This document shows positions 13,079 to 26,164 of a stretch of 64,000 nt of DNA, in pieces (position 1 is the first letter of the stretch; each line of letters starts with the position of its first letter). Both the position numbers and the translations under genes were made by a program. Source of the stretch: Parus major. Its lineage: Eukaryota; Chordata; Aves; Passeriformes; Paridae. The notes under the pieces are model-generated. The model was not told where the DNA came from. It worked only from the letters and a program-made list of their open reading frames with translations, and did not search any database. The DNA is taken from positions 11,852,620 through 11,916,619 of the forward strand of contig NC_031770.1 in NCBI RefSeq assembly GCF_001522545.3. The letters run 5' to 3'.

Positions 13079-13734
13079 TTGCAATGCTGTTTTTTAACGT
13101 TCCCTAAAGGGGCTGGTGCTATTTTTCAGGACATGTACTGCCCATCTTACAATTGGTAGCAGACAATTAACATGCAAATGTCTCATTTGGGAAAAATTGC
13201 ACATTACACTGGCTAGGAAGCTGTAAATTAGAAGTAGCACAGCCCATTATTCCCAGGCCTATTTGTGTGTCAGAGTGCACTGCTAAGGCTTGATTATCCT
13301 TTCCAATCTCCACTACCTGCAGCAAGGAGCTGTGTGTGAGGGCTGGGTCTGGTCTGGATAGTTCCTGTAGCATTTTTCCTCTCTGTCTTTGACAATTCCA
13401 TTATTTCTTGATCTCCAGGTGCCAGAAGATTGCAATTTATCCCAGAAGTGATGTCCTCATCACAGCATGAAAAGTCAGCCACATGCCATGGACTGGCAGA
13501 CAAGGATTTTTGTCTTTCTGGCAGTTCTTGCTCTGTGAGGCCACATTCAGCTCTAGAGCCATTGCAACTCCCACTTTGGGTTGCAGTCCCTGTTCTAGAA
13601 GTTTCTCCTTTCTAGACACATAACTATGTATATTCAAGCCAGTTCTGACCCCTCCCACCTTCACTGACCCAGATATCTTGGTATCACAGCCTCATCTCAT
13701 CAGTCTCTGCTGAGCTGCTGAATTTGCTTCATTT

Positions 13735-14095
13735 GCCAATTTTATCTGCATCAACTCCCAGAGCACGACTGAAAACAGCAGAGTTCTGGGCACAGTCCTG
13801 CTCTTCATGCCACCTCACCAGGGCTGTGCTGGTTTTCCCTGACTGGTTTCTTCTTGATATTTGTCAGGTAGGCAGTTCTTAACCTGTTTATTCATGCTTT
13901 ATTGATGCTACATAGTACAACATTTTAAACCCAAATATCATTTCATAGTAAGTCAAAAGCGCTCTGATGATCTAAGCCTATTACATCTGGACAGTTCCCT
14001 TTATCAACAAAATCTGTAATCTCATCACAGAGTGAAATCAGGTTTGTTTGACAAGGCCTATTTTCCATGAAAACAGATTGATTTGCCTTGTATTC
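13735..14095 (-). mobile_element. Ancient CR1/L3-type LINE fragment from the reverse transcriptase region
   Basis: Read on the plus strand, this resembles the reverse complement of the CR1 ORF2 reverse transcriptase region. A part like GTTCTGGGCACAGTCCTG is followed at the expected distance by CCCTTTATCAACAAAATCTG, then by GAAATCAGGTTTGTTTGACA and CCTATTTTCCATGAAAACA. These landmarks occur in the same order in amniote CR1 elements. No open frame survives, so it is an old, inactive copy. Edges are estimated. Confidence 0.6.
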
Positions 14096-15926
14096 CCTTT
14101 AATTCCTCAGAGAACAGATCCTGTAGGGAGATTTCTACAGCAGCGTCCTGGATTGATGTCATTTATCCCTTTCCCTCTGCTTGTGGTTTTACAGTTTTGT
14201 CAAATTGTTGCTAGCCTGTACTGTGCTGTGCTGTGCTGGGCTCTGCTGCTCTGGGAAGACAGAACCAGGGATTTCTCAGGAACCAGAGTCCCAGCTGTGC
14301 CTCAGAGCAGGGGATCCCATGGGAAGTGGCTTGAAGGGAAAAGTGGCTTAGGTGAAGGTGATGGGTATTGAAGGACAGCGTCCTCCAGGTGCAAGAATGA
14401 GACATCCTGATGTTGATGACCCACAGGGAATCCAACCAACCACATCAGCCAAAACATAGGAATCATGAAGCAGACCAGGAAATTCTCTGTATCTTCATCC
14501 CTTAAAGAGGGAAAGTTTATAAATGTTCTCAGTCTCCTGGACTGGGCAAGCCAGAAAAACCCAGATGAAGGATGGGACTTTGATGGAAATCAATGCTTTA
14601 AGTAAAATTTCATACTGTGTCACTTCAGTTTGCTTTTTTTTTTTTTTTTTTCCCAAAAGGAATCCAATTTTTACCCAGCTTAATTAATGGAACAGTCTGA
14701 TGTGTTATAACCCTTTCTCTTTGCTGGTGGGCTACCAGAATTTCCACAGCCTGGGGAGGGAGAAAGGGACATTAGAGGGGAATGTCTTGCAGCAGTGCTG
14801 TGCTGGAGGCTGGGACAGCTGTTCATGCAGGGCTAAAATGCTTTTGCTGCTCAAGTTCACGTGTGGCTTGATCAGGTGGGCTGGGTCAGAACACCTCAGA
14901 GTGCTGAGATCCTGCCAAGCTACAGAGGTGGGAATGTGGTAGATGGAGAGGTTCTGCCTCCTACAGGTGGCCTCAAAGTCAAAGGAAGGTTGGAGAACAT
15001 GAAGACGTTAACAATATATTTTATTGTGTTTTTTTTTACAGTGGAATGGGTTTGACTGGAAATTTTCATGGCACGTTTGCTTACGTGTTGCATAGGAGTG
15101 GTAAAGCAGAGGAGGAAAATGATGAAAGGTTTCACAGCACAGTCTGAGTGGCTCTGGAGTCTGCATTTTCTGGGTTTCTCAGACTGAAAAGTGGAAACTC
15201 AGCATGTCTAAGTGTCAAAGGGACTCATCACAAACTTCTGTAAGTGCAAGAAGGTTTGCAACCCAACTAAGCACCTCACCCAAGTAGGCTCTTGAAGGAC
15301 TTCTTGTGACTCTCAGCACTAAATAAAAACCTGCTGGGGAGGCAACTGCAACAGTAAATCCTCACAGCAATCAGAGCTGGTTGTTCTTCATCACAGGAAT
15401 TGTGACAGAGGTGTGTGGTGTGAGAAGAAATAGATAAAGATGAAAAAACTTCTTTTTTAAAATTTTAAATGGTATGTAGAAGGTAACTTTACCATTCCTT
15501 TGTCATTCTTTGCTTATTTTATTTGGCAAATTCTGTTGTCCATTCACATCCACTTCAAGCTTTATCCTCAATAGCTTCATTTCCCTGTGTCTTTTTTTTT
15601 ACCTTTAAGAAACAAAGCATGACAGAACCAAGATGAAGCCAAACCTCCTGGTCTCGGTAACTTTGCAGCCACAAATTTTGGAAAACATGAGTCCTTAATA
15701 TTCCTTTAGCATTTAAACATAAAATAAAAAACTAACCAAGGGAGTCCAATTTTTAATTTGAAATTAAGTTAGAAAATTAAATGCAACTTTTTTGGCCTAG
15801 CTTTTCAGCTGCTCCATCAGAGTCATGTACTAATTAGTAGGAGCTGTAAAACTCTGTTTCTCTATAAAACCATATAGTTCTATTAGCTGAAGTTTTAAAT
15901 TATACTTATTGCTTCATTTGCTAAAA

Positions 15927-15928
<2 letters not shown>

Positions 15929-15960
<32 letters not shown>
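15929..15960. repeat. (TA)n dinucleotide repeat
   Basis: Alternating AT run with an ACATACAT left edge and a GTACACAG right edge. Confidence 0.95.
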
Positions 15961-15967
<7 letters not shown>

Positions 15968-18309
15968 GATACACAGAAAGTGTGATTATTTCAAGAAAAT
16001 AAGTTAATTTCTCTGTAGCCTTATATTCTAATACAATTTATGTGTCCTGGGAGATAAAAAGATTGACTCCTGTGAATGGATTTTTACAAAATAATGTAGG
16101 TATGACTAGCCATTGTCTTAAAGAGTAAAAAGAGCACAAGTGAATCAAAATAAATATTTTAAAGTTGTCTGCAAGTGTGAAATGTTTGAATTTTTGAATT
16201 TTCAGCAAAAAAGGATGCTCAGAAGCTCCCTGCAGTTTTCCACACAGAACTGATGGCTGAAGAGATCCAAGACATCAGGCAAATTGATGTTTCTTTTTTC
16301 TACCAGATTGGCAGGTGTTGCTCACACAAATCAGCTTCTCCCCACCTTTTTGCCACAGGAGGGAAGGCTCAACAAACAGAGCTTGTTCTCTGCCCAAAGG
16401 TCCATGAGGGCTGGTGGCAATGGATCCTTTTCTGTTCTGCTGTGGTGGGATGGAGCCCAAGGAGAGCAGGTGAAAGCCACAAGCTCTCTGGATGAGTAGG
16501 ACAGACACTGCTTCCCAATGCCTTTCCAGCTAGGTGGAAAGTGATCATGGAATATTATGTTTTCATAACAGAGGGGCCAATTTTTTTTTTTCCAAAGGAC
16601 TAAAACCTTACTAAAAAAACCCCAAAACCCCAAACCCAAACAAACTCAAAAAGTGAAAAACAAAGGACAAAAGGTATCATGGTTTAAACTTTTTCTCACC
16701 AGGCACTCATATCCTGGTTTTGTGGTTTGAGTATTTGGCTATCCAAGCTCCATGCTGGTGTATTCAAAACTTTCTTATGCTGGTGGCATTAAAGGCTTTT
16801 TTGTTGATGCAAACCAAAACAGTGGAGAAAATCAAAATAACAGAGGAAGAAAGATAGAAATTAATTCTGGAGAAAGGAGTAAGGTATAGAAAGAAGCAGG
16901 AGATGCTGGTATTTCAGCTCCTGTCTGTAGCTGAGCATTTCAAATTCATAAGCACTCAGCTGATATTCCACAAACAGAAGTACATTTCCTTTCACTCAAT
17001 TTTTGAATTCTCCAGAGGTAACAAGTGTTGCAAATAGTCTCTGGGTTTAGTTCTATTGTATGTGGTGAATGCATACAGCACACCCACGATGAAGCAGAGA
17101 AACTGAAGTCAAAGCAGGATCTAGTTACACATTCAAGATGTATCTTCTGCTCCCTCCAATATATTCATTACCTGGTATTGTTCCACAGCTGCTTTCATCA
17201 AGAGACAGTGTACAATAATAGTAAATTGGCATCTATAGGGTTCTGCAGAGCTGCTAAATCCCTCAGCATCTGCTGAAAGTCCTTTGGAAAGGGTGAGTCT
17301 CACCATTTCTCAGCAGACTGGGTGTAGATGGAGCCAGTGTGGTAGAGGCTGTTCCACTCCCAGGAGCAGCTGGAAATGCACTGTAGCTGCTGCTTTGTCC
17401 AAAAAGCTGTGGTTAGAAGGGGAAGCACTGACGTGTCCCATTCACCTGTGGGTGACGGCTGCTGGGCCTGCTTGCCCCACACCTGGGTTGGGATGGGAAA
17501 GGACACCTAAACCTTGGGACAACTGGAGTCTGGGACCTCAAAAAAAAAGGATTGCCAGGGAAGATACAGAACTTATAAAGAATAGTGCCTGCCTGGAGTT
17601 TGGTGATGAAAAACTTTTGCAAAAAGACATCTTTGTGAGCACCAAATCAATGAGCTCATGGATCACATGTGAGGAACTGGGAGAAGACTTCTGCCCCTGG
17701 CCAGTTTTGGTTGGAAGGTGTGTGCATGATTTTCAGGGTGGCTGTTTTTAGGTATTGTAAGGGTGCTGTCTGGCCACAGCTCCACTTTTCATGGCAGAAA
17801 GCCTCATAAGGTAACTCCTGGTAGACTGGTGATAGGGGTGAGGCAGACAAACTGTTGGAAGCACATTTGGCTTTTCCCAAGTGAGGAGAAGCAGGAGTAA
17901 CCTGTAAGCCAAGAGAGCCTGGGAGCACCTGCTCTGAGTTTCTGCAGGGTGTTTTGCCAGGAGAAACATCTCCTTACATTTGTCTCACCTCTGGCCCAGC
18001 ACCCAGGCCCATGTCTGCCCCAAATATCACTGAGGGGACACGAAACTTTGTGCCAGCTGTCTGTACAAGGCTGGGAAGTGAAAGTAAATCCTGCACCTAA
18101 TCCTGCCCAGAAGTATCCTCATGGAGGGAGCTGTAGAGCTTAAAAAGGTGTTCAGTCACAGCTTTTCTTGTTAGAAATCCTTCCAGAAATAATTCTTCTG
18201 ACACACCTGGGAGCCGTGACTCCCATTCATTCAACTGAGAGCCCCTCCCCCTTGGAGAATTCCCCATTTTCCAAAAGCTGGAGAAAGAGCTTTTTTTCTC
18301 CTCCAAGAC

Positions 18310-18480
18310 AGGCAGATCATATTAATATGTGAACATTTTAATTTATGCATCTGATTGATATTATTCCGTAATTAAATTATATTCCCATGGTGCATATAAC
18401 ATCAGGGTTGTAGTAATACAAATAATTAGTAATTAACTCTAATCAGATCAATTAGCAAATGCCAGATTCCAGATGAATAA
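18310..18480. promoter_or_regulatory. Candidate conserved non-coding element
   Basis: AT-rich but complex sequence with closely spaced homeodomain-type cores: TAATTA at 18423-18428 and 18430-18435, plus ATTAAT, TAATCAGATCAATTAG and GTAATTAAA words nearby. Lies about 8 kb downstream of the SYNDIG1 stop. No conservation data are available here. Confidence 0.3.
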
Positions 18481-19872
18481 GCTGACCAACAGTGTCTGTG
18501 GTGAGGAAGGCCAAGAAAGAAGGAAGAAAAGATAATTTGTGTTGATGGATAAGGGAGGAAGTGAAAATAACAGGAAATTCATTTTCAAGAGAACTTTCCT
18601 GCCAAACAAAACAAGAATGTAACCTTCAAAGATGCTCTGGGCCATGGCCATGGGCCTGTTAGAAGACATTCCACTCTGACCTCTCACACTCTGCCCTGAG
18701 TCCCTCCCAAAGGCCTCTTACGTTGTTTTGGTGCTGGACTAAAAGAAGGGCCAGTCCAGAAGCAGACACAGGGCACCTTCAGCCAACAGAACATTCCTCA
18801 GCTGCTCCCCAGCTGACAATTCCTTGGAGATGACAAGTGATGATGGCATGCCAGTGTCTTCCTCAAAATGCCAGTGGCACCTTGGCCTGGGAATTTGGGA
18901 ATGGTTTCCCACTAATCTCCAGGCAACTGCAAGGGGGCTTAGGACAACTAACACAAGACCATGGAGAATTTCTCTACACAGAAATGAAATATAAAAATCT
19001 GTGAATGGGACTTCCTATCTCAGAGGTTAATACTGCAGTCTGAACAGTTTTTATTAGCTCAAACCAGAAAAATATTGTGTCTTGCCTGTTCTTTCAAAAA
19101 AAAAAAACAAAAAACAAAAAGGTGTTTTTAACAATTTCAGTTTGGATCTGTCAAACAAAGTCAATTAGAAAATTCAAGATGTGCTCTTGCCAGCTGAAAT
19201 GCACTTGGACCAGTATCAAATATTTCAGACAAATAATTTAAAAAGAAAGTACCTGGTGTTGCATCTCAAAAACATCAGTGTGAAATATTCTGTGATTGTG
19301 AAAGGGTTTTGATTTTGATTTTCTCGATTATAAAATGTCCTTGAAATGAACACTTTCCTGCAGCCAAACTTCTCTGTGTTTAAACATTATTTTGTGATGA
19401 AAAATGTTCTTAGCAAACACAAAATGATTGCTGCTGTGTGCCAAGTTAATGCCAACAGGTTCCTTTCTTCGAGGGCAGCAAGAAAAGAGAGGTGTAGTAA
19501 ATTGTCACACTTGCTACAGAGTTGGTTGAAGTCAGTGATGAATTGATGATCAAGAACAGGGCTTCCTGCTGATCCTGCACCTGTCTTGAGCAAGGGCTAA
19601 CAACAAAATGATCTCTGGGGTAAACAAAGTGTTTATTTAACCTTTTGTATCAACCATAAATGCTGACCAAAAGTAACCAAGACCCTCATTAAGTGTTATT
19701 TGCTTATTAATTCTCATTCCCGTTAGAATGCAAATGAAGAGAAAAGAGGATATGCCTTACACGTATGACCTCTGCTCCAGCCTGTGACATACAGCTGTCA
19801 TTCTCCTTGGGAAGGACTAAACATTGTTGCATAAAAAACAGGGGGTTTCACAGCAAAGAAAGGAAGAGAAGA

Positions 19873-20132
19873 NNNNNNNNNNNNNNNNNNNNNNNNNNNN
19901 NNNNNNNNNNNNNNNNNNNNNNNNNNNNNNNNNNNNNNNNNNNNNNNNNNNNNNNNNNNNNNNNNNNNNNNNNNNNNNNNNNNNNNNNNNNNNNNNNNNN
20001 NNNNNNNNNNNNNNNNNNNNNNNNNNNNNNNNNNNNNNNNNNNNNNNNNNNNNNNNNNNNNNNNNNNNNNNNNNNNNNNNNNNNNNNNNNNNNNNNNNNN
20101 NNNNNNNNNNNNNNNNNNNNNNNNNNNNNNNN
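19873..20132. other. Assembly gap (260 N)
   Basis: Run of 260 N. The left flank (AAAGAAAGGAAGAGAAGA) and right flank (AGGAATAAAACAGGAGAAAA) are both purine-rich, suggesting a hidden GA-rich simple repeat. Confidence 1.
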
Positions 20133-20370
20133 AGGAATAAAACAGGAGAAAAACACCTCTGCTTGGTCAGGATTGGTCAATGGACTTTTCTATCTTCCTC
20201 TCACAAAGGGATACTTTTAGATGAGATTTTTGCCTCCAACTGCATTGGAACAGACACAGAAATATTTTAATGCATATATCTAATGAATCTCTGTTACTAT
20301 ACCTTCTAGCCAGACACACTCTGTAGTTAGTGCATTTATCACCAACAACCATGGGCTGCTTTCCCTTTGC

Positions 20371-20468
20371 TTCAATAAACCAGACTATTTGTGAATCTGG
20401 GTTCTGGATGTTCTTACAGAATTCAGCCAGACCTATGGTATCAGTAAATCACACTATTCATGAATCTG
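20371..20468 (+). repeat. Degenerate direct duplication (69-bp offset)
   Basis: The 29-bp stretch at 20371-20399 (core AATAAACCAGACTATTTG) recurs at 20440-20468 with 23 of 29 positions identical. Each copy ends in GAATCTG. Confidence 0.6.
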
Positions 20469-23400
20469 TCACCATGAGAGTTCTTGTTGAGCAGGACCAA
20501 ACTCATAGTGCTGAATTGGTAATAAATGGAAATGAGGTCCAGCTTTACCTTGTCCCTCAGAGCTCTGAGTGCCACCAAGAAGATTTATTTTATCCCAAGT
20601 TTCTGTGTGCTTGATTCAACTGGTGGTTGCTTGGGCTTTTTTTTTTTTTATGTTTCAACAAGCCTGCTTGAAAAGTACTGGTGAGAGTTCACATTTCAGA
20701 CTATTCCCAGAAATGACACTGATAGGTGTTATCTTAAAAGATGTTATCTTCATCTTGTATGTAGATGTTTTGGGTTACTTACTCGTGATTCAGTTTTGTG
20801 GGTTGCCACTAGTTACTGACAATTTAGTAATAATACAAGCTGTTGGTTCATTAAGCTCTTTTTGAAAGAAAATCTATACTAGTTGGCCTATCTTGGCTCG
20901 TTTGAGCATTTATTTTTTGTTGTGATCACTCTTGCCTCTTGAGTATGTCTCAAATGAGTAGAAAATAATGAGTACACCAGGACTATGGCAAGCCTTCTAA
21001 AAACATGATGGATGAAGCAGTTCTAGGATGGAACAAAGAAATGTAGGTACTCTAAAGTCCTATACACGGAGCACCATCTTTAATTTGGAGATTCTAGATG
21101 GCAGGATGACTCCAGTGAGATGACAGACAACTTAGATGAGCTCTGAAGGCTTAGCAAAAGATGGTGATTAATTCCATGGCCAAGCTGGATCAAGGCCTGC
21201 CTTCCTATGTGTTCTTTCCATTGTAAAACAATGAGGAGAGGGTGCTGAGGATGTGCCACTACCACTTCCATGCACAGCCACCAGTTTGACCCAACCAAGT
21301 GTCAGCAAAAGATCCACTGGGCAAAGGTAGAAGGAAGAAAAGAAGCATCAAACAGCTGACTCAAAAACAGAGCAGGGAAGTAGCAAAGTCCAGCTCTCAC
21401 AGCCTACTGTCCCTTCTGCAGGTGATTATTGAGCATCATTGTTATTTTTATTGCTGGAAATTGTAGCCTGCTCCTTGATTGAAAACAAAATTCATTTCTC
21501 TTTCAGCGTTTCACGTATGCCTGAATGTGAGTATGGATGTGTATGTGTACAGGCACCTGTATATATGTATATAAATGTGTGGACGTATATCTGTACCTAT
21601 AGGGCACTAAGAAAGCAGGAGTCTGAAGGAGGGGTCTGAAACACCGCTGAGTGTTCTGGAAGGACAAACTGAATTTGTATGCAAACACCTGATCTTGTTT
21701 TGGGGAGGGAGGGGTACTGTAACCCATCTGGTGAATCACTTCAGACGTTTTCCCTCTGCTCAAGCTCAGTCTGTTACTTGCAAGGAAATTCTTCAGAGGG
21801 AGGGTTTTGACCAAACCAACACGGAGTTATCAGCCAAGAGAAGGTGGCTTTCTTCCCAGCCACATGGCACTCTGGCTGTGTGCATTCATAAGCTGGATGT
21901 AGCAAATTACAGATTCTCTCCCACCTCCCACCTCAAAACATCTCTCTCACAGAGCCTTTTCCTCCCCTTTGCTTCCTCCTGCAGATCCTGAAGTGTAGAT
22001 CAGCTGGTTATGTGTACACTTGGACATGTCCAAAGAGGGAAAAGCGGTGGCACAAAGGAGCACCACCCACCTTCTGACAACTGCTTGGAGCAGGTTCTCC
22101 AGAGCTGCCTCATGATTAGTAAATAGCAGACATATGTTGTGCTCACCACACAGCCTTAAGCTTGTAACAGTGTTGGCAGCTCCTGCTCTCATTCCTTTGG
22201 CACCCCTGTGATCCTGATGTCTGCAGCACTGAGTCACACCACGATGTCTGGAGCAAAACCCAATGTTCTTTTGTGTGCAAGGAAAGCAGGACCACGTGCT
22301 CTGGTGATCTGATTGCCTGACCATGCTTTGTTGAGTGTGTCACTACAGCAGCATCTGTGAGCAAAGCCACGAAGCTAGCAAAGAGCATCCTTTGTGCTGG
22401 CTGATACTGAGAGATGATGGTGTTGAAATGGGCTGGGTTGATTTTACTGAGAACACTGACACATTTCTTGTCATGCATCTCCACCTCTGCCTCCTATCTT
22501 GGATTTGAAGCTCTCTAAGCCAAGGATAGATATTTAGATTGCACCTTGCCCTGGAGAAATCCCTCAGGTGCAGCCCTTCTGCAGATTCTCATCCTGTGGT
22601 CTTTCCTTGCTCAGACAAGTGTAATGATCTCTGAGACTGGAGCCACTTCCTCCACAGACAAGGCTTATTGTGCCCTCAGACTAAGGTTCCACCACTGGCT
22701 GGGGCTTTCAGCAGCCTGAGTGTGTGTTCTCTGATATGTAAAACACAGGGCACTGTCTCTTTGTGCCCTTTCTCATATCCTCCTCACAGCAAACTTCATA
22801 GGCACTTAATTGCATTACATTTTTGGCTGCCTTTGAATTTCCTTTGCAAGTCAGCAGGTGGCATTTCCCAAATTGTGAGAGGTGTGTGGCAGCCAGCCCA
22901 GAGAGAAGGTGGCTGTCACTGCCTCTGCTGTTCCAGCCTTGGTGTACAGTGATGTTCCCAAGCTATGCCCTCTTGTTTCCTCAGCAGGGAGCTCTTGCAA
23001 ACTGGCTCTGTGCTGGGAATTGCCTGGATGATGGGAAAAATTAATTTCAGATGAGCTATAAAAATGCTCAAGGCTAGGAGATTCCCAAATGAAGGCACAA
23101 AAAAAATCAATGGAGGTACCAGGGAGTTATGAAATCCTGTCAGATGACAGATGCAATATTAGTCTCTGACCCAGCAAATTATTTGCTGAGTGTCTCTCTT
23201 CCCTTGAACTATGAGACTTTCACAAAGACAGATTTTTTTCTTCCCTCTCAGTGAGTTTCCAGCATTCCTCATGTATCTTTTGAGGTTAATCCACAATGAC
23301 ACACTACATTATACAGTTAAGTTGGAGCTTTCTGACCCTGGACTTCACAGTTTGGGATTTTTCCTTGCAGCTGATCTTGGGTATCACAACAGCTTGTCAT

Positions 23401-25130
23401 CTGGTTAAATACACCAGTGCCATTTATTTAACACCTCCTCATTGAGCCAATATGGCAAAAAGATCTCACTTCAGAAAGGCCTCTCTCCTTTGGCAGAGAT
23501 CTATGAAAAACTGAAGAAGATGTCCCTGTACCCAGTCACAAGAGCTCACTGCATGGGGACCTTTCCAGCCCTTCCCCAATTACAAGGAGAGAATGAGTGA
23601 GGTGCTGTTGCTGTCTCAGAGAGAGCAGGTGTTGGTGGCAGCTTCTTGTCAAATCCTCTATGCCATAGACTTAGAGGATTTTAGATGATTGTATCTGCTC
23701 TGCCAACCAGAGGTGTTGCATGACAGCATCACTTTTCTTGGGAAGACACAGGACCCTGTTCAGCTCCTCAGTGACCCACAGCTCAGACAATCAGCAATCT
23801 GGACCCCTACTAAGGCACAAAAGCAGTCACTGGGAGCTTTATCCCCACACCCACCTGCACTGAGGCCCAGGTCCCCAGCATGCAAGCCCCCTTTAGCTTC
23901 TTTGCTCATCACCCTGGGCTGCCATTCCAAGTGCCAGCTCCATGCCATGCTGTGGGTTGCTCCAGGATGTGAAGCACAAGAGCATCAACTTTTTGGCCAG
24001 GTGATGTTTCCAGGAGTGCTCCTTCTATGCAGGTCTTTCACACAGTGCTGCTGTTCCTGTTTGCTGTTCACTGGAGGGCCCTGGGGACAAAGAAAGCTGA
24101 ACTCCCTGTGTTTGGAATACTATTTTTAGTATTTTGGGTGCAAAGGTCTCTATGGTATTTTTAAGGCTGCTCTTGTGGGAAAGTTTTTTCTAGCTTCAGA
24201 GCTGGTTTTTGCTTCTCAGGTTAATATTCAGCTAATATTCAAAGATCATAAGGCAGAGTCCTCAACCATAACATTGGTTTTAAAATTACATTTCTATTAC
24301 TGTTGTTAGGCTTGCTTAATTACTTTAGAGTACATGTATTTGTTTTCTAATTTTTTTGATCTTCAGGTAAACTTCAAATCAAGGCCAGGAAATACTAGCT
24401 TCTTTCCCTTTAAGTGAATAATGAGTGTTTTTTTTATTCAATACCATGTACTCCAAAGCTCAGGCTTTATGAGAAAGACTGGCTGATTTCCCACAAATCA
24501 TGCATAATACATATGCAGAGGGGACAAGGAGTACATTGCTAGTCTCCAGACTTAGCTTGTAGCCCAACAATTTGCCATCCAATGCGGATGGAATCCCTAT
24601 CCATGGCAGGGAGGTTAGATCTAAATGATTTTTAAGCTCCTGTCCCACTGAAATAATTGTCTGGTTCTGTGAATTCAATGCCAAAAAACCTGTCAGTGAC
24701 TACAACAGGCTTTTGGGTCCAGAGACAGCATGAGATGGTCCATACAAGCACCTCTCGAGGTAGCTGGACTGGGTGTCCTGGGCCAAGTTTCACCCAGGCT
24801 AATGCTTCACATCTACCCCAAAAAAAAGTGTCACACAAAGCACCAGTAGCTGTATACCATGTGTTTTAATAAACCGTAGAGCTACCAGAAAAATAGGATT
24901 GCATGTGTTTGTTCTCCCCTGCTAAAATGAAAAAGAATTCAAACCAAAATATAGGAAACATAAAATGAGAGAAAAAAACTGTCCCAGAGCAAAGATGGCA
25001 CACAATACAGAGTTGGAGGAAAAGGTCTTTGATGATATCCTTGTTTAAAGAAATCATGTTTGTAAAACACGAGGCAGTTGAATAACAAAATGGTCATTGA
25101 TTTGATTGGTTTTCCCCTCTCTGTGTGTAT

Positions 25131-25154
25131 ATATATATGTAGCTACATATATAT
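25131..25154. repeat. Perfect 24-bp palindrome at an AT repeat
   Basis: Two 8-bp AT runs face each other around a central GTAGCTAC; every base pairs with its partner across the centre between 25142 and 25143. Confidence 0.9.
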
Positions 25155-26164
25155 GTCTATGCTGATACACCCTGGGGTGGGACAAAATGGTAAGACAAAA
25201 AAATAATTGACTGCAGGGAAATCTGTAAGACAAAAAAAAACCAGTTGAGTGTGGGGAGCAAGTAAAGAAGAAAATAAATGTATCATTTCAGTCAGTGAAG
25301 TAAGGACAAGGCTCAATTCCCCTACAATTGACCACTGCTCTGCCTTTTGGGGAACAGATTTGTCTCTCCATGGCTATGCTGCGTCCCTGACGCACAGCTG
25401 AGCTGTGAGCTTCTGATCTGAGTGGTATCCACTGGTCTGTGTATGAGCAGGACCCCAGAAATGTATGAAGCATTCCTTTCTCTGGTTAATTCCCATGCTT
25501 TACTGTGTTTTCTAAATTAAAAACTTATTAGTATTTCAGTTTGCATTTTTCCCCAGGTTTCTTGCACTGACTGCTGTGCAGGTCTCCACAGCAAGGTGGA
25601 GCAGCCCAGATGAGCAATAATGCCACAGTAAAGTGCTGTTATCACAATGTGACTGGATGGAGGAATTAATTTTACAAGGGGTCTCATGTTACTTCGAAAT
25701 TGCACTCTGTCTGCAGAGCCAAGTCATGCAGTTGTAACTTCAGCTGTTCTTCACTGAGTGGGCCTGTGGGGCACACCTTAATCCAAAAACAAGGAAAGGA
25801 AGTAAAAATGTTTTTAATTTCCTTTTCTCCTTCCATGGAAACCTACCCCCAACAAGAAGAGTAGGCAATACCACTCTACGCTGAGGTGTCTGATTCACTC
25901 TTAGGCAAATGAGTCCTGCTTTCAAAAGACAAAACAAGCCATATTCTTCCTCTTGTTTTTATATTGCTCTTTCAGAGAACCAGTCGCTGTCCATGCTTTC
26001 CCAGATCTCAGTGCCGTGCTTAACAAGCAAATTAAGCACAAGCTCATGCTGGCTGCAAAGTTCAGGTGACCAAGAAGGAATTAAGAGAACAGTTCAGTTT
26101 GCCAGATGCTTGTAAACACCATATTGAAAAGAAGGCAAAGGCAAAACACCCTTCTCCACACATC

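Larger units (their letters stand above)
13079..19872. other. Intergenic DNA between the first two gaps
   Basis: Contains the old CR1 reverse-transcriptase fragment, a (TA)n run and the AT-rich candidate regulatory element at 18.3 kb. The 155-codon frame at 17284-17751 has no recognisable features. No exon with convincing splice sites and protein similarity was seen. Confidence 0.6.
20133..26164. other. Proximal 3' flank of SYNDIG1
   Basis: Contains a degenerate duplication at 20371-20468, a TG/TA-rich stretch near 21.52-21.60 kb and a 24-bp palindrome at 25131-25154. It could include a distal extension of the SYNDIG1 3'UTR, which sequence alone cannot show. No other gene seen. Confidence 0.55.

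Noticed and set aside
12750..13107. Lysine/glutamate-rich open frames across the (AAAAG)n repeat
   Set aside because: Artefacts of a microsatellite plus N-filled gap.
16610..16650. Telomere-like CCCCAAAACCCC run with possible G-quadruplex on the minus strand
   Set aside because: Only three runs of three or more G occur on the minus strand and the pattern is irregular, so it is better described as C/A-rich low complexity.
13172..19735. Perfect ATGCAAAT octamers at 13172-13179 and 19728-19735
   Set aside because: Exact octamers are expected by chance several times in 64 kb of AT-leaning sequence, and nothing nearby supports function.
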